Position numbers and translations under genes: made by a program. Of a stretch of DNA of 64,000 nucleotides, positions 36,642 through 45,930 are shown piece after piece; within the stretch, counting starts at the first letter, position 1, and each line of letters starts with the position of its first letter. The notes under the pieces were generated by a model. It saw nothing but the letters and a program-made list of their open reading frames with translations. It ran no database searches and was not told where the DNA came from. This DNA is from Methylosinus sp. H3A. GTDB taxonomy: Bacteria > Pseudomonadota > Alphaproteobacteria > Rhizobiales > Beijerinckiaceae. The stretch covers positions 3,740,001 through 3,804,000 of the forward strand of contig NZ_JADNQW010000005.1 in the NCBI RefSeq assembly GCF_015709455.1. The letters are read 5' to 3'.

Positions 36642-38390
36642 ATGATCGTTCTCGGGATCAACGCCTTCCACGCAGACGCCGCCGCGGCGCTGATCCGCGA
36701 TGGCGAGCTCGTCGCCGCCGCGGAGGAGGAGCGCTTCCGCCGCATCAAGCATTGGGGCGGATTTCCGTCGCAGGCGGTGCGCTATTGTCTGGCGGAAGCC
36801 GGCGTCGACATAGGCGCCGTCGATATCGTCGCGCTCAATCAGGATGGGCGCGCCAATCTCGGCGCGAAGCTGCGTTATCTGCTCGGCGCCCGCCCGAGCC
36901 TCGCGAGCGTGGTGGAACGGGCGCGCAATCGCCGCGCGAGAGACGGCGTCGCGCAAATTCTGCGGCGCGAATATCCAGATGCGCGCCGCCTTCCCGAGAT
37001 CGCTCATGTCGAGCATCATCTCGCGCATCTCTATTCGGCGTTTCACGTCTCGCCCTTCCGCGAGGCGAGCGTCGCCTCGATCGACGGCTTCGGCGATTTT
37101 GCGAGCGCGGCCTGGGCGCTCGGCGGCGAGGGCCCGCTCGAGACCGAAGGGCGGGTGTCGTTTCCGCATTCGCTCGGCGTCTTCTATCAGGCGATCACCC
37201 AATATCTCGGCTTTCCCCATTATGGCGACGAATACAAAGTCATGGGCCTCGCGCCCTATGGCGCGCCGAATTATCTGCCGCAGATGCGGCTGCTCCTTTG
37301 TCTCCATGGCGACGGCTCCTTCGAATTGGCGCTCCCCTATTTTCGCCATCACAAGGAGAAGATCGCGTTCCGTTGGGACGACGCGCCCGCATTCGCGGAT
37401 TTGTTCACGCCTGCGCTCGAAGAATTGCTCGGCCCGCGGCGCGCGCCCTCCGCTCCGCTCGAGGAACGTCACCGCGACATCGCCCGCTCCGCGCAGGCGA
37501 TGTACGAGGAGGCCTTCTTCAATCTGCTGAACGCTCTGCATGCGCGCCACGGCCAGCCGAATCTCGCGCTCGCCGGCGGTTGCGCGATGAATTCGGCGGC
37601 CAATGGAAAAATCCGCCGGATGACGCCCTACCGGCATGTCTATGTGCAGCCGGCGGCGGGCGACGCCGGCGGCGCCCTCGGCGCGGCCTTCGCCGTCTGG
37701 CGCAGGAGCGGCGGCGCGCGGCGCTTCGTGATGGATCACGCCTATTGGGGCCCGCAATTCGCAACCGAAGAAATCGCGCCTCTCGTCGACGCCCAGTCGG
37801 AGCGGCTCGCCGAGGCGGGCTGCTCGGTCGAGCGGATCGCGGACCAGGCGTCATTGTGCCGACGCGCCGCGGCGATCGTCGCCGAGGGCCATGTGCTCGG
37901 CTGGTTTCAAGGGCGCATGGAATGGGGCGCGCGCGCGCTCGGCAATCGCTCGATCATCTGCGATCCCCGCCGCGCCGATATGAAGGATATTCTCAACGCC
38001 AAGATCAAGCGCCGCGAATCCTTCCGCCCTTTCGCGCCTTCGGTTCTCGCCGAAGCGGCGTCGGAATGGTTCGAGGAGGAGGGTGACGCGCCCTTCATGG
38101 CCTCGGTGGCGCAGATCCGCGCGGACAAGCGAGCGCGCGTTCCGGCCGTCGCCCATGTCGATGGGACGGGGCGCCTGCAGACGGTCGCGCATTCGGCCAA
38201 TCCGCGCTTTCACGCGTTGATTTCGGCCTTTCGAGACATCACCGGCGTGCCGATGACGCTCAACACCTCCTTCAACGAGAATGAGCCCGTCGTCTGCCGG
38301 CCGCAGGAGGCGCTCGATTGTTTTCTGCGCACGAACATGGACGCGCTCGCCCTGGGCGACATGCTGATCACGCGCATTCCGCGCGTCTGA
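36642..38390 (+). CDS. Carbamoyltransferase, NodU/CmcH family
   Basis: 582 residues. The N-terminus IVLGINAFHADAAAALIRDG with AAAEEERFRRIKHWGGFP, the histidine-rich VEHHLAHLYSAF and the C-terminal GRMEWGARALGNRSIICDPR are characteristic. These enzymes transfer a carbamoyl group from carbamoyl phosphate via a carbamoyl-adenylate, here probably to a sugar hydroxyl of the exopolysaccharide. No clear Shine-Dalgarno. Last gene of the plus-strand run before two minus-strand genes. Confidence 0.93.
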   Translation: MIVLGINAFHADAAAALIRDGELVAAAEEERFRRIKHWGGFPSQAVRYCLAEAGVDIGAVDIVALNQDGRANLGAKLRYLLGARPSLASVVERARNRRARDGVAQILRREYPDARRLPEIAHVEHHLAHLYSAFHVSPFREASVASIDGFGDFASAAWALGGEGPLETEGRVSFPHSLGVFYQAITQYLGFPHYGDEYKVMGLAPYGAPNYLPQMRLLLCLHGDGSFELALPYFRHHKEKIAFRWDDAPAFADLFTPALEELLGPRRAPSAPLEERHRDIARSAQAMYEEAFFNLLNALHARHGQPNLALAGGCAMNSAANGKIRRMTPYRHVYVQPAAGDAGGALGAAFAVWRRSGGARRFVMDHAYWGPQFATEEIAPLVDAQSERLAEAGCSVERIADQASLCRRAAAIVAEGHVLGWFQGRMEWGARALGNRSIICDPRRADMKDILNAKIKRRESFRPFAPSVLAEAASEWFEEEGDAPFMASVAQIRADKRARVPAVAHVDGTGRLQTVAHSANPRFHALISAFRDITGVPMTLNTSFNENEPVVCRPQEALDCFLRTNMDALALGDMLITRIPRV

Positions 38391-38411
38391 CGCAGCTCTT
38401 TCGTCGCCCCG

Positions 38412-39710
38412 TCATTCGCCCGGCACGCGAGCGAAGACGGGCTCTACTTCGCCGATTTCTTCGCGAGCAGCGGCGAGCTCCGCATCGTCGAACTGTCTCC
38501 CCCGCAGGCTCGCGAGCAGAGTCTCCCATTCCAGCAGCGATCGGCGGCGGCCGAATTCGCCATCCAGCAGCGCGCGCGCATTGCGCCCCCACTGGGCGAC
38601 CATCGCGGGGTCGCGCTTCAAACGGCGAATGAGCGCGGCGAGATCGGTTCCCTCGCCGGACGCGACGGCGGCGCCGCAGTCGTGGCGCGTGACCAGCGCA
38701 GCGATCTCGCCCTCGGGGTCGCCGATGACGATCGCGCCGCGGCCGGCGGCCGCGACCCCATAGAATTTGCTGGGCACGATCAGCCCCTCCATCGACGGCA
38801 GCAGCGATATCCAATGGACATTGGCGGCTGTGAGCGAGAGCGGCAGGAGCTCTGCGTCCTGATAGGGACGAAACTGGAACAGAGAAGAGAGGCCGCGCGT
38901 CTCGACCTCTGCGCGCAGGCCCCTCGTGAGATAGCCGCCGCCGATGAACAGAAACAGCAGATCGGCCTCGTCGCGCAAGCGCTCGGCGGCGTCGAGCAGC
39001 GTGCGATACTCGTGCGCGCGGCCGAGATTGCCGGAATAGGCGACGACGAAGCGCTCGCTCGCGCCCCATTCGGCGCGCAAGGCATTGTCATCGATCGGGC
39101 GGGGAATGACGCGCTCGTCATCGCACCAATTGGGGATGATGGCGACGCGCTCCGGCGGCAGGCCCGAGGCGCGCAGACGCGCCGCCATGCGCTCGCCGAT
39201 CGCGACATTGCGTGCGGCGAATTTGAGGCTGAGATTGCGCGCGCCCGCGAGAAGCGCGCCGAACGGCGCCGGAAGGCGCACGCCGAGCCCGAGCGCCACT
39301 TCCGGATAGACGTCCTGAAGCCAGTTGACGAGATGGCAGGATTTGAGCCGCGCCACGAGCGCGAGCGCCACGGAGAGCAGCGGCGGATCGGTCATGACGA
39401 CGAGGCTGTCGCCGCGCGCGGCGAGGCGCAACGCCGCCGCCACGAAATGATAGTAGAGCGCGGCGGCGTCGAGGGCCCGGCCCCAAATGGAATGCCGCCC
39501 GAAGCGCGACCGATAGACGCGATGGACCGTCACCCCATTCGACATCTCCCACGCCGGCAGATCGGCGGAGGCGTCGTCATAGAGGCCGCGGCTCGTCACG
39601 ACGACGACCTCCTCCCCTTTCGAGGCGAGATGGAAGGCGAGATCCGAGAGGAGCTGGCTCGTCGCCGAAACGTCTGGCGCGAAGAAACGATTGAAGAAGA
39701 TGAATTTCAT
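38412..39710 (-). CDS. Glycosyltransferase family 4 (WcaI/WbuB-like)
   Basis: 432 residues from the ATG at 39710. The N-terminus KFIFFNRFFAPDVSATSQLL matches the WcaI/WbuB-like group; donor-side motifs are VVAYSGNLGRAHEYRTLLDA and SKFYGVAAAGRGAIVIGDPE. An upstream in-frame extension is not conserved. Convergent with the carbamoyltransferase, 21 bases apart. Confidence 0.86.
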   Translation of the reverse strand: MKFIFFNRFFAPDVSATSQLLSDLAFHLASKGEEVVVVTSRGLYDDASADLPAWEMSNGVTVHRVYRSRFGRHSIWGRALDAAALYYHFVAAALRLAARGDSLVVMTDPPLLSVALALVARLKSCHLVNWLQDVYPEVALGLGVRLPAPFGALLAGARNLSLKFAARNVAIGERMAARLRASGLPPERVAIIPNWCDDERVIPRPIDDNALRAEWGASERFVVAYSGNLGRAHEYRTLLDAAERLRDEADLLFLFIGGGYLTRGLRAEVETRGLSSLFQFRPYQDAELLPLSLTAANVHWISLLPSMEGLIVPSKFYGVAAAGRGAIVIGDPEGEIAALVTRHDCGAAVASGEGTDLAALIRRLKRDPAMVAQWGRNARALLDGEFGRRRSLLEWETLLASLRGRQFDDAELAAAREEIGEVEPVFARVPGE

Positions 39711-39777
39711 CGCGGACGTATTCGCTCTCGGGGCATGGACGCGCCGCCACGGCGCGAAGGATATTCGACGGGCGGCG

Positions 39778-41349
39778 TCAAATCGGTCGCCCCGGCGCGA
39801 ATGCGGGAGGCTTCGGCCGCGCATGTGACCGGACGCTCGCGGCCTCCTGACGCTCCACCCGGCCGCGCGCCGCCGCCGCGCCTTCGAACTCGCGCCGATA
39901 CCAGCGGGTCGCGTGATCGACAGCCGCCCGGTTCAATTTTTCGCCGGTGAGAGCGACGGAGAGCGTGCCAAAGGCGATCGCCAGATCCAGCCGCCAGGAG
40001 GCGTGCCGGATATACCAGACGTCGAGCGCGTTCTTCTCCTCGGGCGAAACCAGCGTTCCGCCCTTGATCTGCGCCCATCCGGTGACGCCCGGCCGCACGC
40101 TGAGCCGCCGCCGCGGGTCCGCCGGCTGATCGACCGGCAGCAAAGGGCGCGGCCCGATGAGCGACATATGGCCGATAATCACATTGTAGAGCTGCGGAAT
40201 CTCGTCGAGCCGCACGGCTCGGATCGCGCGGCCGATCCTCGACAGGCGCCGCTCTCGCGGCAGGCGGCGGCCGTAGCGATCGAAGGGCGGACGAAACGTG
40301 CGGAATTTATAGACGAAGAATCTCTCGCCATTGCGCCCGACCCGCTGCTGCCAGAAAACGATCGGCGCGCCGACATCGATCAGAATGGCGCAAGCGACGA
40401 CCAGCCCCGCCGGCAGGGCGAGGACGAGCAGCAGGCTCGTGAACAAAAGATCGATCACCCGCTTGGAGTTGAAATAGTCCGGCGCGTCGAAAGGCCCCTC
40501 CGGCGCCGCGCCGAGCCGCATATCGGGCGGCGCCTGCCGCGGCGCGAGATTGAGCGCCTCCGAAATTTTGATGCAATCCCGGCCGCGGGCGTCGCATTGC
40601 GCGGCGACCTCCACGAGCAGCTCGGCGGGCAAGGCCTCTTTGTCATCGGCGATCCAGACCTCGCCGATCTCGACGCCGTGCTCGGCATATTCGTCGAGCA
40701 CGGCCCCAATGTCCTGCGGAAGGCCGACGATCGAAACGCCGCCGACCTTTCGACCGACGAAAGACGGCCGCGCGTCGAGGGCTGCGACGACCTGCGTCGT
40801 CCGCGGCCGTTGATAATCGGTCAGTTTGATCGCGACCGAAGCGAAACGGTCCACGCCGATCAGGATCACGCGTCGCAAGGCGACCGCGGGGTCCGCGACA
40901 TCGGTCTCGAGCTCTTTGCGCCAGACGTCCCTATGGTGCAGCCGCGTCGCCGCCCTGATCGCGATCAGGCCCGCGCTCAGAACGAGGCCATAGATCACGG
41001 GCGTCGAACGCGGCACGCCCTCCAGCCGCGTGAGCGTGAAGAGAATGACGCTGCTCGACGCGACCGCGCAGGCCGACGCGCCGCAAACATCGACGGCGTC
41101 GCGAAGCGAAAAAAACTGCCCCATGCGGTCGCTCAGCCGAAAGCTCCACAAGATCAACAGCGAGCATGAGATCGAAAGGAAGGCGTAGCGATAGGGAGCG
41201 GGTATGTCCTGAGAGAACTCGCTCGAATCGAGAAGCGCGGGGTCGCGCAGCGCGAGAGCGATGAAGGGCGCAGCCGTCGCCCAGCAGAGATCCGCCAGCT
41301 GGAGACGGAACGCCGTCCTATCCCTCGATGCCGGCGACGCCACCCTCAT
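39778..41349 (-). CDS. Polyprenyl glycosylphosphotransferase (initiating enzyme)
   Basis: 523 residues from the ATG at 41349. An N-terminal part with several membrane helices (ALRDPALLDSS to LIAIRAATRL), a NAD-binding-like middle (RRVILIGVDRFASVAIKL), and a C-terminal bacterial sugar transferase domain with VFWQQRVGRNGERFFVYKFR, LDEIPQLYNVIIGHMSLIGP and RPGVTGWAQIKGG. Transfers a hexose-1-phosphate to undecaprenyl phosphate to start the repeat unit. The start could also lie at 41490 with 47 extra residues. Confidence 0.92.
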   Translation of the reverse strand: MRVASPASRDRTAFRLQLADLCWATAAPFIALALRDPALLDSSEFSQDIPAPYRYAFLSISCSLLILWSFRLSDRMGQFFSLRDAVDVCGASACAVASSSVILFTLTRLEGVPRSTPVIYGLVLSAGLIAIRAATRLHHRDVWRKELETDVADPAVALRRVILIGVDRFASVAIKLTDYQRPRTTQVVAALDARPSFVGRKVGGVSIVGLPQDIGAVLDEYAEHGVEIGEVWIADDKEALPAELLVEVAAQCDARGRDCIKISEALNLAPRQAPPDMRLGAAPEGPFDAPDYFNSKRVIDLLFTSLLLVLALPAGLVVACAILIDVGAPIVFWQQRVGRNGERFFVYKFRTFRPPFDRYGRRLPRERRLSRIGRAIRAVRLDEIPQLYNVIIGHMSLIGPRPLLPVDQPADPRRRLSVRPGVTGWAQIKGGTLVSPEEKNALDVWYIRHASWRLDLAIAFGTLSVALTGEKLNRAAVDHATRWYRREFEGAAAARGRVERQEAASVRSHARPKPPAFAPGRPI

Positions 41350-41578
41350 ATTGGAAATTTCCCAGTGCAAACAAGGTATTAATGGCCAAATTGAGCGCTC
41401 TTTATCTTGAGCATAGCCGCAGCGATATGTCAACAATGCGGCGATTCTCGATCGATCGAGGACAAAAGCGCGATAATCGCGGCCCCTCACGATTTCGTCG
41501 GTCGACGATATGTCCTAGTATCGGCGTCAGCTGTCGCGGCGGCCCGCCGGGCGCGACGGACCGGATCGGGTCGGCGAG

Positions 41579-42343
41579 ATGACGATTTCACGATTTGCGC
41601 AATTTCAGACTTTGCAAATAGGATTCCCGACAGTCCTTCCACCGAATCTGCGCATCTATGCGATCGGCGACATCCATGGGCGCGCCGACCTCCTGGACGC
41701 GCTCGCGCGCCAGATCGAAGACGAGCTCGCCTCGGCGCCGACGGAGACGCTGACGATCTTCCTCGGCGATTATGTCGATCGCGGCCTGCAATCTTCGACC
41801 GTCGTCGAATGGCTGAGCCGCGGCGATTTTCCGACGCCCTTTCATGCGCTGCGCGGCAATCACGAAGAAATATTGCTGCGCTTCCTCGATGACGACTCGG
41901 TTCTCGACGGCTGGCGCAAGTTCGGAGGGGTGGAGACGCTCCATTCCTATGGTGTGGACGTTTCTTCCGTCATGCGCGGCAAAGGCTATGAAGAAGCGCG
42001 GCGCGCGCTGGTCGCGCGCTTCCCCGATCACCACCGGCAATTCGTCGTCGAAACGCCGCTGACGGCGAGCTATGGCGACTATTTCTTCTGTCACGCGGGG
42101 GTGAAGCCGGGTGTGCCTCTCCGTGACCAGAAGGCCGAGGATCTGCTCTGGATTCGGGAGGAGTTCCTGAACTTCCGTGGAAACTGGGAAAAGTTGATCG
42201 TGCATGGCCATACGCCCGTCTCCGAGCCCGAAGTCCTGCCCAATCGCATCAATATCGATACGGGCGCATTCGCGACCTCCGTCCTCACAGCCCTCGTGCT
42301 CGAAGGCGACAGTCGCCGCATGTTGTTCACGGGCCGCAACTGA
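41579..42343 (+). CDS. Metallophosphoesterase, PPP serine/threonine phosphatase-like
   Basis: 254 residues. GDIHG (Asp31, His33), GDYVDRG and GNHEE give the dimetal site of the PPP/ApaH-like phosphoesterases; later histidines are in FFCHAG and VHGHTP. Set between the initiating glycosylphosphotransferase and a Wzc-like gene, 14 bases before the latter. It may dephosphorylate the locus kinase, but the family prefers Ser/Thr or nucleotide substrates, so this is only an inference. Confidence 0.88.
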   Translation: MTISRFAQFQTLQIGFPTVLPPNLRIYAIGDIHGRADLLDALARQIEDELASAPTETLTIFLGDYVDRGLQSSTVVEWLSRGDFPTPFHALRGNHEEILLRFLDDDSVLDGWRKFGGVETLHSYGVDVSSVMRGKGYEEARRALVARFPDHHRQFVVETPLTASYGDYFFCHAGVKPGVPLRDQKAEDLLWIREEFLNFRGNWEKLIVHGHTPVSEPEVLPNRINIDTGAFATSVLTALVLEGDSRRMLFTGRN

Positions 42344-42357
42344 CCGCGTCTAGAGCA

Positions 42358-44472
42358 ATGCTCCGGCGATCCGAGAGGGCGTCCGCCTGGCTCGAAGCGC
42401 GCAGCGGCAGTTTTCGCTCTGCGGCGCAATTCGCCCGGAGGCGCTGGCCGCCGCTCGTCGGCGCGACGATGCTTACCCTCGTGGCCGGAGCCCTCTTCAT
42501 CGCAACGGCGACGCCTCTCTATTCGGCCTCCACGCAATTGCTGATCGAAATTCGACAGGAACGCGCGATCGGCGCCGATGCGACACTGACGCCGGCCCCG
42601 ATCGGCAAGCGCATGATGAAGAGCGAGATCGCCGTCATCAAATCGGCCGCGCTGCTACGGCGCGTCGTCGAGAGAGAAAAGCTGATCGACGATCCGGAGC
42701 TCGGCGCCGCAACGATCGCCGCGACGATCGAACGCCTGAAGAATGCGCTCGCCGTCACTCTGCTGCGCAACTCGCGTGTGATCCAGATCGCGGTGACGTC
42801 CATGGATCCGGCAAAAGCGGCGCGGCTCGCCGACGCCATCGCCGACGCCTATGTCGTCGACAAGCTCGACGCGCGGCTCGAGGCGGCGAGACGCGCCTCC
42901 GCCTGGCTCGCCGATCGGCTCGTCGCGCTGCGGCGGCAGTCGCACAACTCCGAGGAGGCGCTGGCGCTTTTTCTCGCCGCGACCGGCGCTTCGGCGCGGG
43001 CGGAGGGCATGAAAATCGATCCCGAGCAGAGCGCGAGTCTCGCTCGACGCGTGGCGGGCGTGCGGGCGGAGGCGGCCGAGCGAAAAGCGCGCCTCGAGCT
43101 GCTGCAACGGATCGAGGGTCGTGGCGGGAACGCCGCCGAGCTCCCTGGCGTCGGCGGAGCGATCGACGAGCTGCGCCGACGCGCGGCGCAATTGTCCCGA
43201 CAGGAGGCGGAGCTTCGATCCCGCTACACCGACGGCCACCCTTCCGTCGTCGCGCTTCGCGCGCAGATCGCAGACGTCGATCGCGCCATCGCAACGGAGG
43301 TTCGCCGGCTCTCGGTCGGCGTCCGCCATGCGTTCGAGCTCGCCGAGGGAAGCCGAGAAGCCGCGGAGACGACGCTGCGCGATATCACCGCGACCGACGA
43401 TCGCGGCAAATCGGCGGCGATCATGCGAGGCGAGCTGGAGCGCGCCGCCGCGACCGACAGAAAGCTTCTCGAAAACATGCTGCGCCGCGCGCGATTGGTC
43501 CAAGAGCAATCCACCTTCGAGCCGCGCGTCGCGAGGATCATATCGGCCGCGCTCGCTCCGAGCGCTCCGATCTGGCCAGACAATGCGCAGACCATGCTGA
43601 TCGCGCTCGCGCTCGGCGTGATCGCCGGCGTCGGCGCCGCCTACGCCAGCGAATTGGCGGACAAAGGGTTCACGACGCTCGCGCAAATCGAAGCGAAGCT
43701 CGCGCTTCCCCTTCTGGCCTCGATATCGGAAATGAAATCGCACGGCGGCGCGAACGGCGGCGTCGCGCCGATCCTCGCAGATTATTTGCGCGCCAAACCT
43801 TTGTCGCGCGCCGGCGAAGCGTTCCGCGCGCTGCGCAGCGCGATCGCGATGAGCGATGTCGACGATCCGCCGAAGCTGATTCAGCTCACTTCGACCGTCC
43901 CCGGAGAAGGGACGACGACAATCGCCTCGGCGCTCGCGGCCTCGGCCGCGCAATCGGGCTTACGCACGCTTCTCGTGGACGCCGATCTTCGCCATCGGGC
44001 CGCGTCGCGGATTTTCTCGGCCGGCGAAAAGCCAGGCCTCGTCGATCTCCTCATCGGCTCCGCCCAGCCGAGCGCGACGATCTTCTTCGACGACAAACGC
44101 GGAATATGGGTGCTTCCAGCCGGCGCTGAAATACAGAATTCGAGCGATCTGCTCGCATCCGAGAAGATGAAGGCGCTCGTGGCCGCGCTACGCCGCCAGT
44201 TCGACCTCGTCGTCATCGACACGCCGCCGATCGGCCCCGTCCTCGATCCGCTCATCGTCGCCGGGCTCGTCGACAGAACGGTTCTCGTCATTCGCTGGGC
44301 GGCGACCCCGCGCGAGGCTGTCGCGCATGCGATCGAGCGTCTGCCGGAGCGTGGGAAGATCGCGGGCGCCGTGTTCAATCTGGTGATCGAGGCGAAAGCG
44401 CGGAAATACGGCCGATACGCCTATTCCCCCTATTCCGGCGCCGGCTCCTTCGAAAACTATCATGTCGAATGA
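42358..44472 (+). CDS. Second Wzc-like protein with altered Walker A
   Basis: 704 residues, clearly a paralogue of the Wzc-like gene at 21914: two transmembrane helices (ATMLTLVAGALFIATATPLY and TMLIALALGVIAGVGAAYAS), Wzz domain and a BY-kinase-like domain. But Walker A reads PGEGTTT, with threonine at residue 519 where Lys is required (ACG instead of AAG). Walker A' LLVDADLRHR and Walker B LVVIDTPPIG remain. The C-terminus has only five tyrosines instead of ten. Likely a catalytically dead chain-length regulator or partner of the active kinase. Confidence 0.9.
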   Translation: MLRRSERASAWLEARSGSFRSAAQFARRRWPPLVGATMLTLVAGALFIATATPLYSASTQLLIEIRQERAIGADATLTPAPIGKRMMKSEIAVIKSAALLRRVVEREKLIDDPELGAATIAATIERLKNALAVTLLRNSRVIQIAVTSMDPAKAARLADAIADAYVVDKLDARLEAARRASAWLADRLVALRRQSHNSEEALALFLAATGASARAEGMKIDPEQSASLARRVAGVRAEAAERKARLELLQRIEGRGGNAAELPGVGGAIDELRRRAAQLSRQEAELRSRYTDGHPSVVALRAQIADVDRAIATEVRRLSVGVRHAFELAEGSREAAETTLRDITATDDRGKSAAIMRGELERAAATDRKLLENMLRRARLVQEQSTFEPRVARIISAALAPSAPIWPDNAQTMLIALALGVIAGVGAAYASELADKGFTTLAQIEAKLALPLLASISEMKSHGGANGGVAPILADYLRAKPLSRAGEAFRALRSAIAMSDVDDPPKLIQLTSTVPGEGTTTIASALAASAAQSGLRTLLVDADLRHRAASRIFSAGEKPGLVDLLIGSAQPSATIFFDDKRGIWVLPAGAEIQNSSDLLASEKMKALVAALRRQFDLVVIDTPPIGPVLDPLIVAGLVDRTVLVIRWAATPREAVAHAIERLPERGKIAGAVFNLVIEAKARKYGRYAYSPYSGAGSFENYHVE

Positions 44473-44548
44473 GTCGCGCCGCCGGCATAGAGCGCAGAGC
44501 AAGCCCGCGCTATGGCGCCGCGAGCCACGAGGGCGCCGACGAAGCGCG

Positions 44549-45016
44549 TCAGGCGTCCGCAGCCACTCTCTTCGCCGGCGCGCCGCGCTTCTTCGGCGCA
44601 GGGACGAGCTTCGCCGCCGGCTTGCGACCGAGGCCAAGCGACTTCGCCAGGGCCGAACGCTGCGCGGCGTAATTGGGCGCGACGATCGGATAGTCGCTCT
44701 TCAGCTCGAAGCCCGCGCGATATTCGTCCGGCGTCAGCTTGTGCTCGGCCTGCAAATGGCGCTTCAAGGATTTGAACGGCTCTCCGCAACAAAGGCAAGT
44801 AATCGCGTCCGCGTTTACGGATTTTTTCACCGGAACCGCAGGCCGCCACTGTTTGACCTCGCCATCCGCGGCGTTCGTCGACTCGACATCGCCGCCGCCG
44901 AAGGCTTTTTTCACGGCCGCGATAACAGAAGGAAGATCGACAGGAGCAACAGTATTATTTGAAAGATAGGAAGAAAGTATCTGTGCGACGAGCGCTTTGT
45001 CTTCGGCTTCGGACAT
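44549..45016 (-). CDS. mucR: MucR/Ros-family zinc-finger transcription regulator
   Basis: 155 residues. Core CLCCGEPFKSLKRHLQAEH is the C2H2 finger of the MucR/Ros family; HKLTPDEYRAGFELKSDYP follows as in MucR. The start is ATG 45016, with GCCGAGGAAACCAAC upstream, rather than an in-frame ATG at 45106. MucR proteins regulate exopolysaccharide genes in rhizobia, so its position directly behind the polysaccharide locus makes a regulatory link likely. The C-terminus is Lys/Ala-rich. Confidence 0.93.
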   Translation of the reverse strand: MSEAEDKALVAQILSSYLSNNTVAPVDLPSVIAAVKKAFGGGDVESTNAADGEVKQWRPAVPVKKSVNADAITCLCCGEPFKSLKRHLQAEHKLTPDEYRAGFELKSDYPIVAPNYAAQRSALAKSLGLGRKPAAKLVPAPKKRGAPAKRVAADA

Positions 45017-45268
45017 GTTGGTTTCCTCGGCGTTCCAATCCTTTCTATTGGACCCGATATCGATGTCGATTGCAATCGGCGACTTCCCTCGAAAAGAGGC
45101 CAGCATCGAACAACGAGCAGGTTTTTCGGGACCGGGCTCCGTTTCTCGTCGCGGTCGGATATTTTGAGAGTGGCAAGCGGGAGCGGGATCGTATCGACGA
45201 AATCCGCACCATACGTCGCCGTTCGGCGACCGCCGAGACTGTCCTGCCAGGAAACCAGTGGCTCGGAA

Positions 45269-45343
<75 letters not shown>

Positions 45344-45385
45344 CCGGCGCCGACCGGATGCTTCGGTCCGACGCGAGTGCAGCCC

Positions 45386-45413
45386 GTATAATGGCTGTCG
45401 GGCCGAGGCGCAA
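45386..45413 (-). promoter_or_regulatory. Possible promoter of tRNA-Val
   Basis: On the minus strand TTGCGC, 16 bases, TTATAC. A start would lie about 36 bases before the mature tRNA. A perfect TATAAT is seen on the plus strand at the same place but has no good -35. Weak evidence. Confidence 0.35.
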
Positions 45414-45604
45414 GCGCCGTTCGAAACCTTTCCACGCCTGCGCCGAGACGCCGGCCACAGCAAGGAAATTTTAAGATTCCCTTCCACGAACAGAGCTTTT
45501 CGGCGAAATAATTCACATTCCCGCGACCTCTTCGCCTCTTGCCGGCCTTCGAATTCGTGTCACACTGACGTCGTCCTTCTGTCATCAACCAAAGGAGGCG
45601 CCGT

Positions 45605-45784
45605 ATGTCGCTACAGACCCATCTCGTCGAGCTCGAACGCCGCCATCAGGCGCTCAAGAAAGAGATCGAGCAGGAGCATCACCACCGCCGACAAGACGAT
45701 TCGAAGCTCCACGAGCTGAAGCGCAAAAAGCTTCAGCTCAAGGACGAGATCAACAAGCTGCGGCAAGGCGTCAGCCTGCACTGA
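45605..45784 (+). CDS. YdcH/DUF465-like small coiled-coil protein
   Basis: 59 residues: MSLQTHLVELERRHQALKKE, then EQEHHHRRQDDSKLHELKRK and KLQLKDEINKLRQG. This is the heptad-rich pattern of DUF465 (YdcH) proteins. A very strong ribosome site, AAAGGAGGCGCCGT, sits directly upstream, and a terminator follows the stop by 25 bases, so it is a clean single-gene unit. Function unknown. Confidence 0.88.
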   Translation: MSLQTHLVELERRHQALKKEIEQEHHHRRQDDSKLHELKRKKLQLKDEINKLRQGVSLH

Positions 45785-45808
45785 CAGCCCAATCGAGGTC
45801 TAGCGTCG

Positions 45809-45837
45809 AGGCGGAGAGCACTTCTCCGCCTTTTTTT
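45809..45837 (+). terminator. Intrinsic terminator after the YdcH-like gene
   Basis: AGGCGGAGA (45809-45817), loop GCACT, TCTCCGCCT (45823-45831), then a run of seven T. Located 25 bases after the stop of the small YdcH-like gene. Confidence 0.9.
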
Positions 45838-45930
45838 GTGTCCCGAGCCCTTGCGGCCCCTGCGGGCGCCCGGCTTGCTTCGCGGTTTGGCCCGACGCAT
45901 TATTTCCCAACGCGAAAGCGAAGACGCCCC

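Noticed and set aside
45387..45392. Perfect TATAAT on the plus strand near tRNA-Val
   Set aside because: There is no acceptable -35 at 16-18 bases, and the next plus gene begins 200 bases further on with its own ribosome site.
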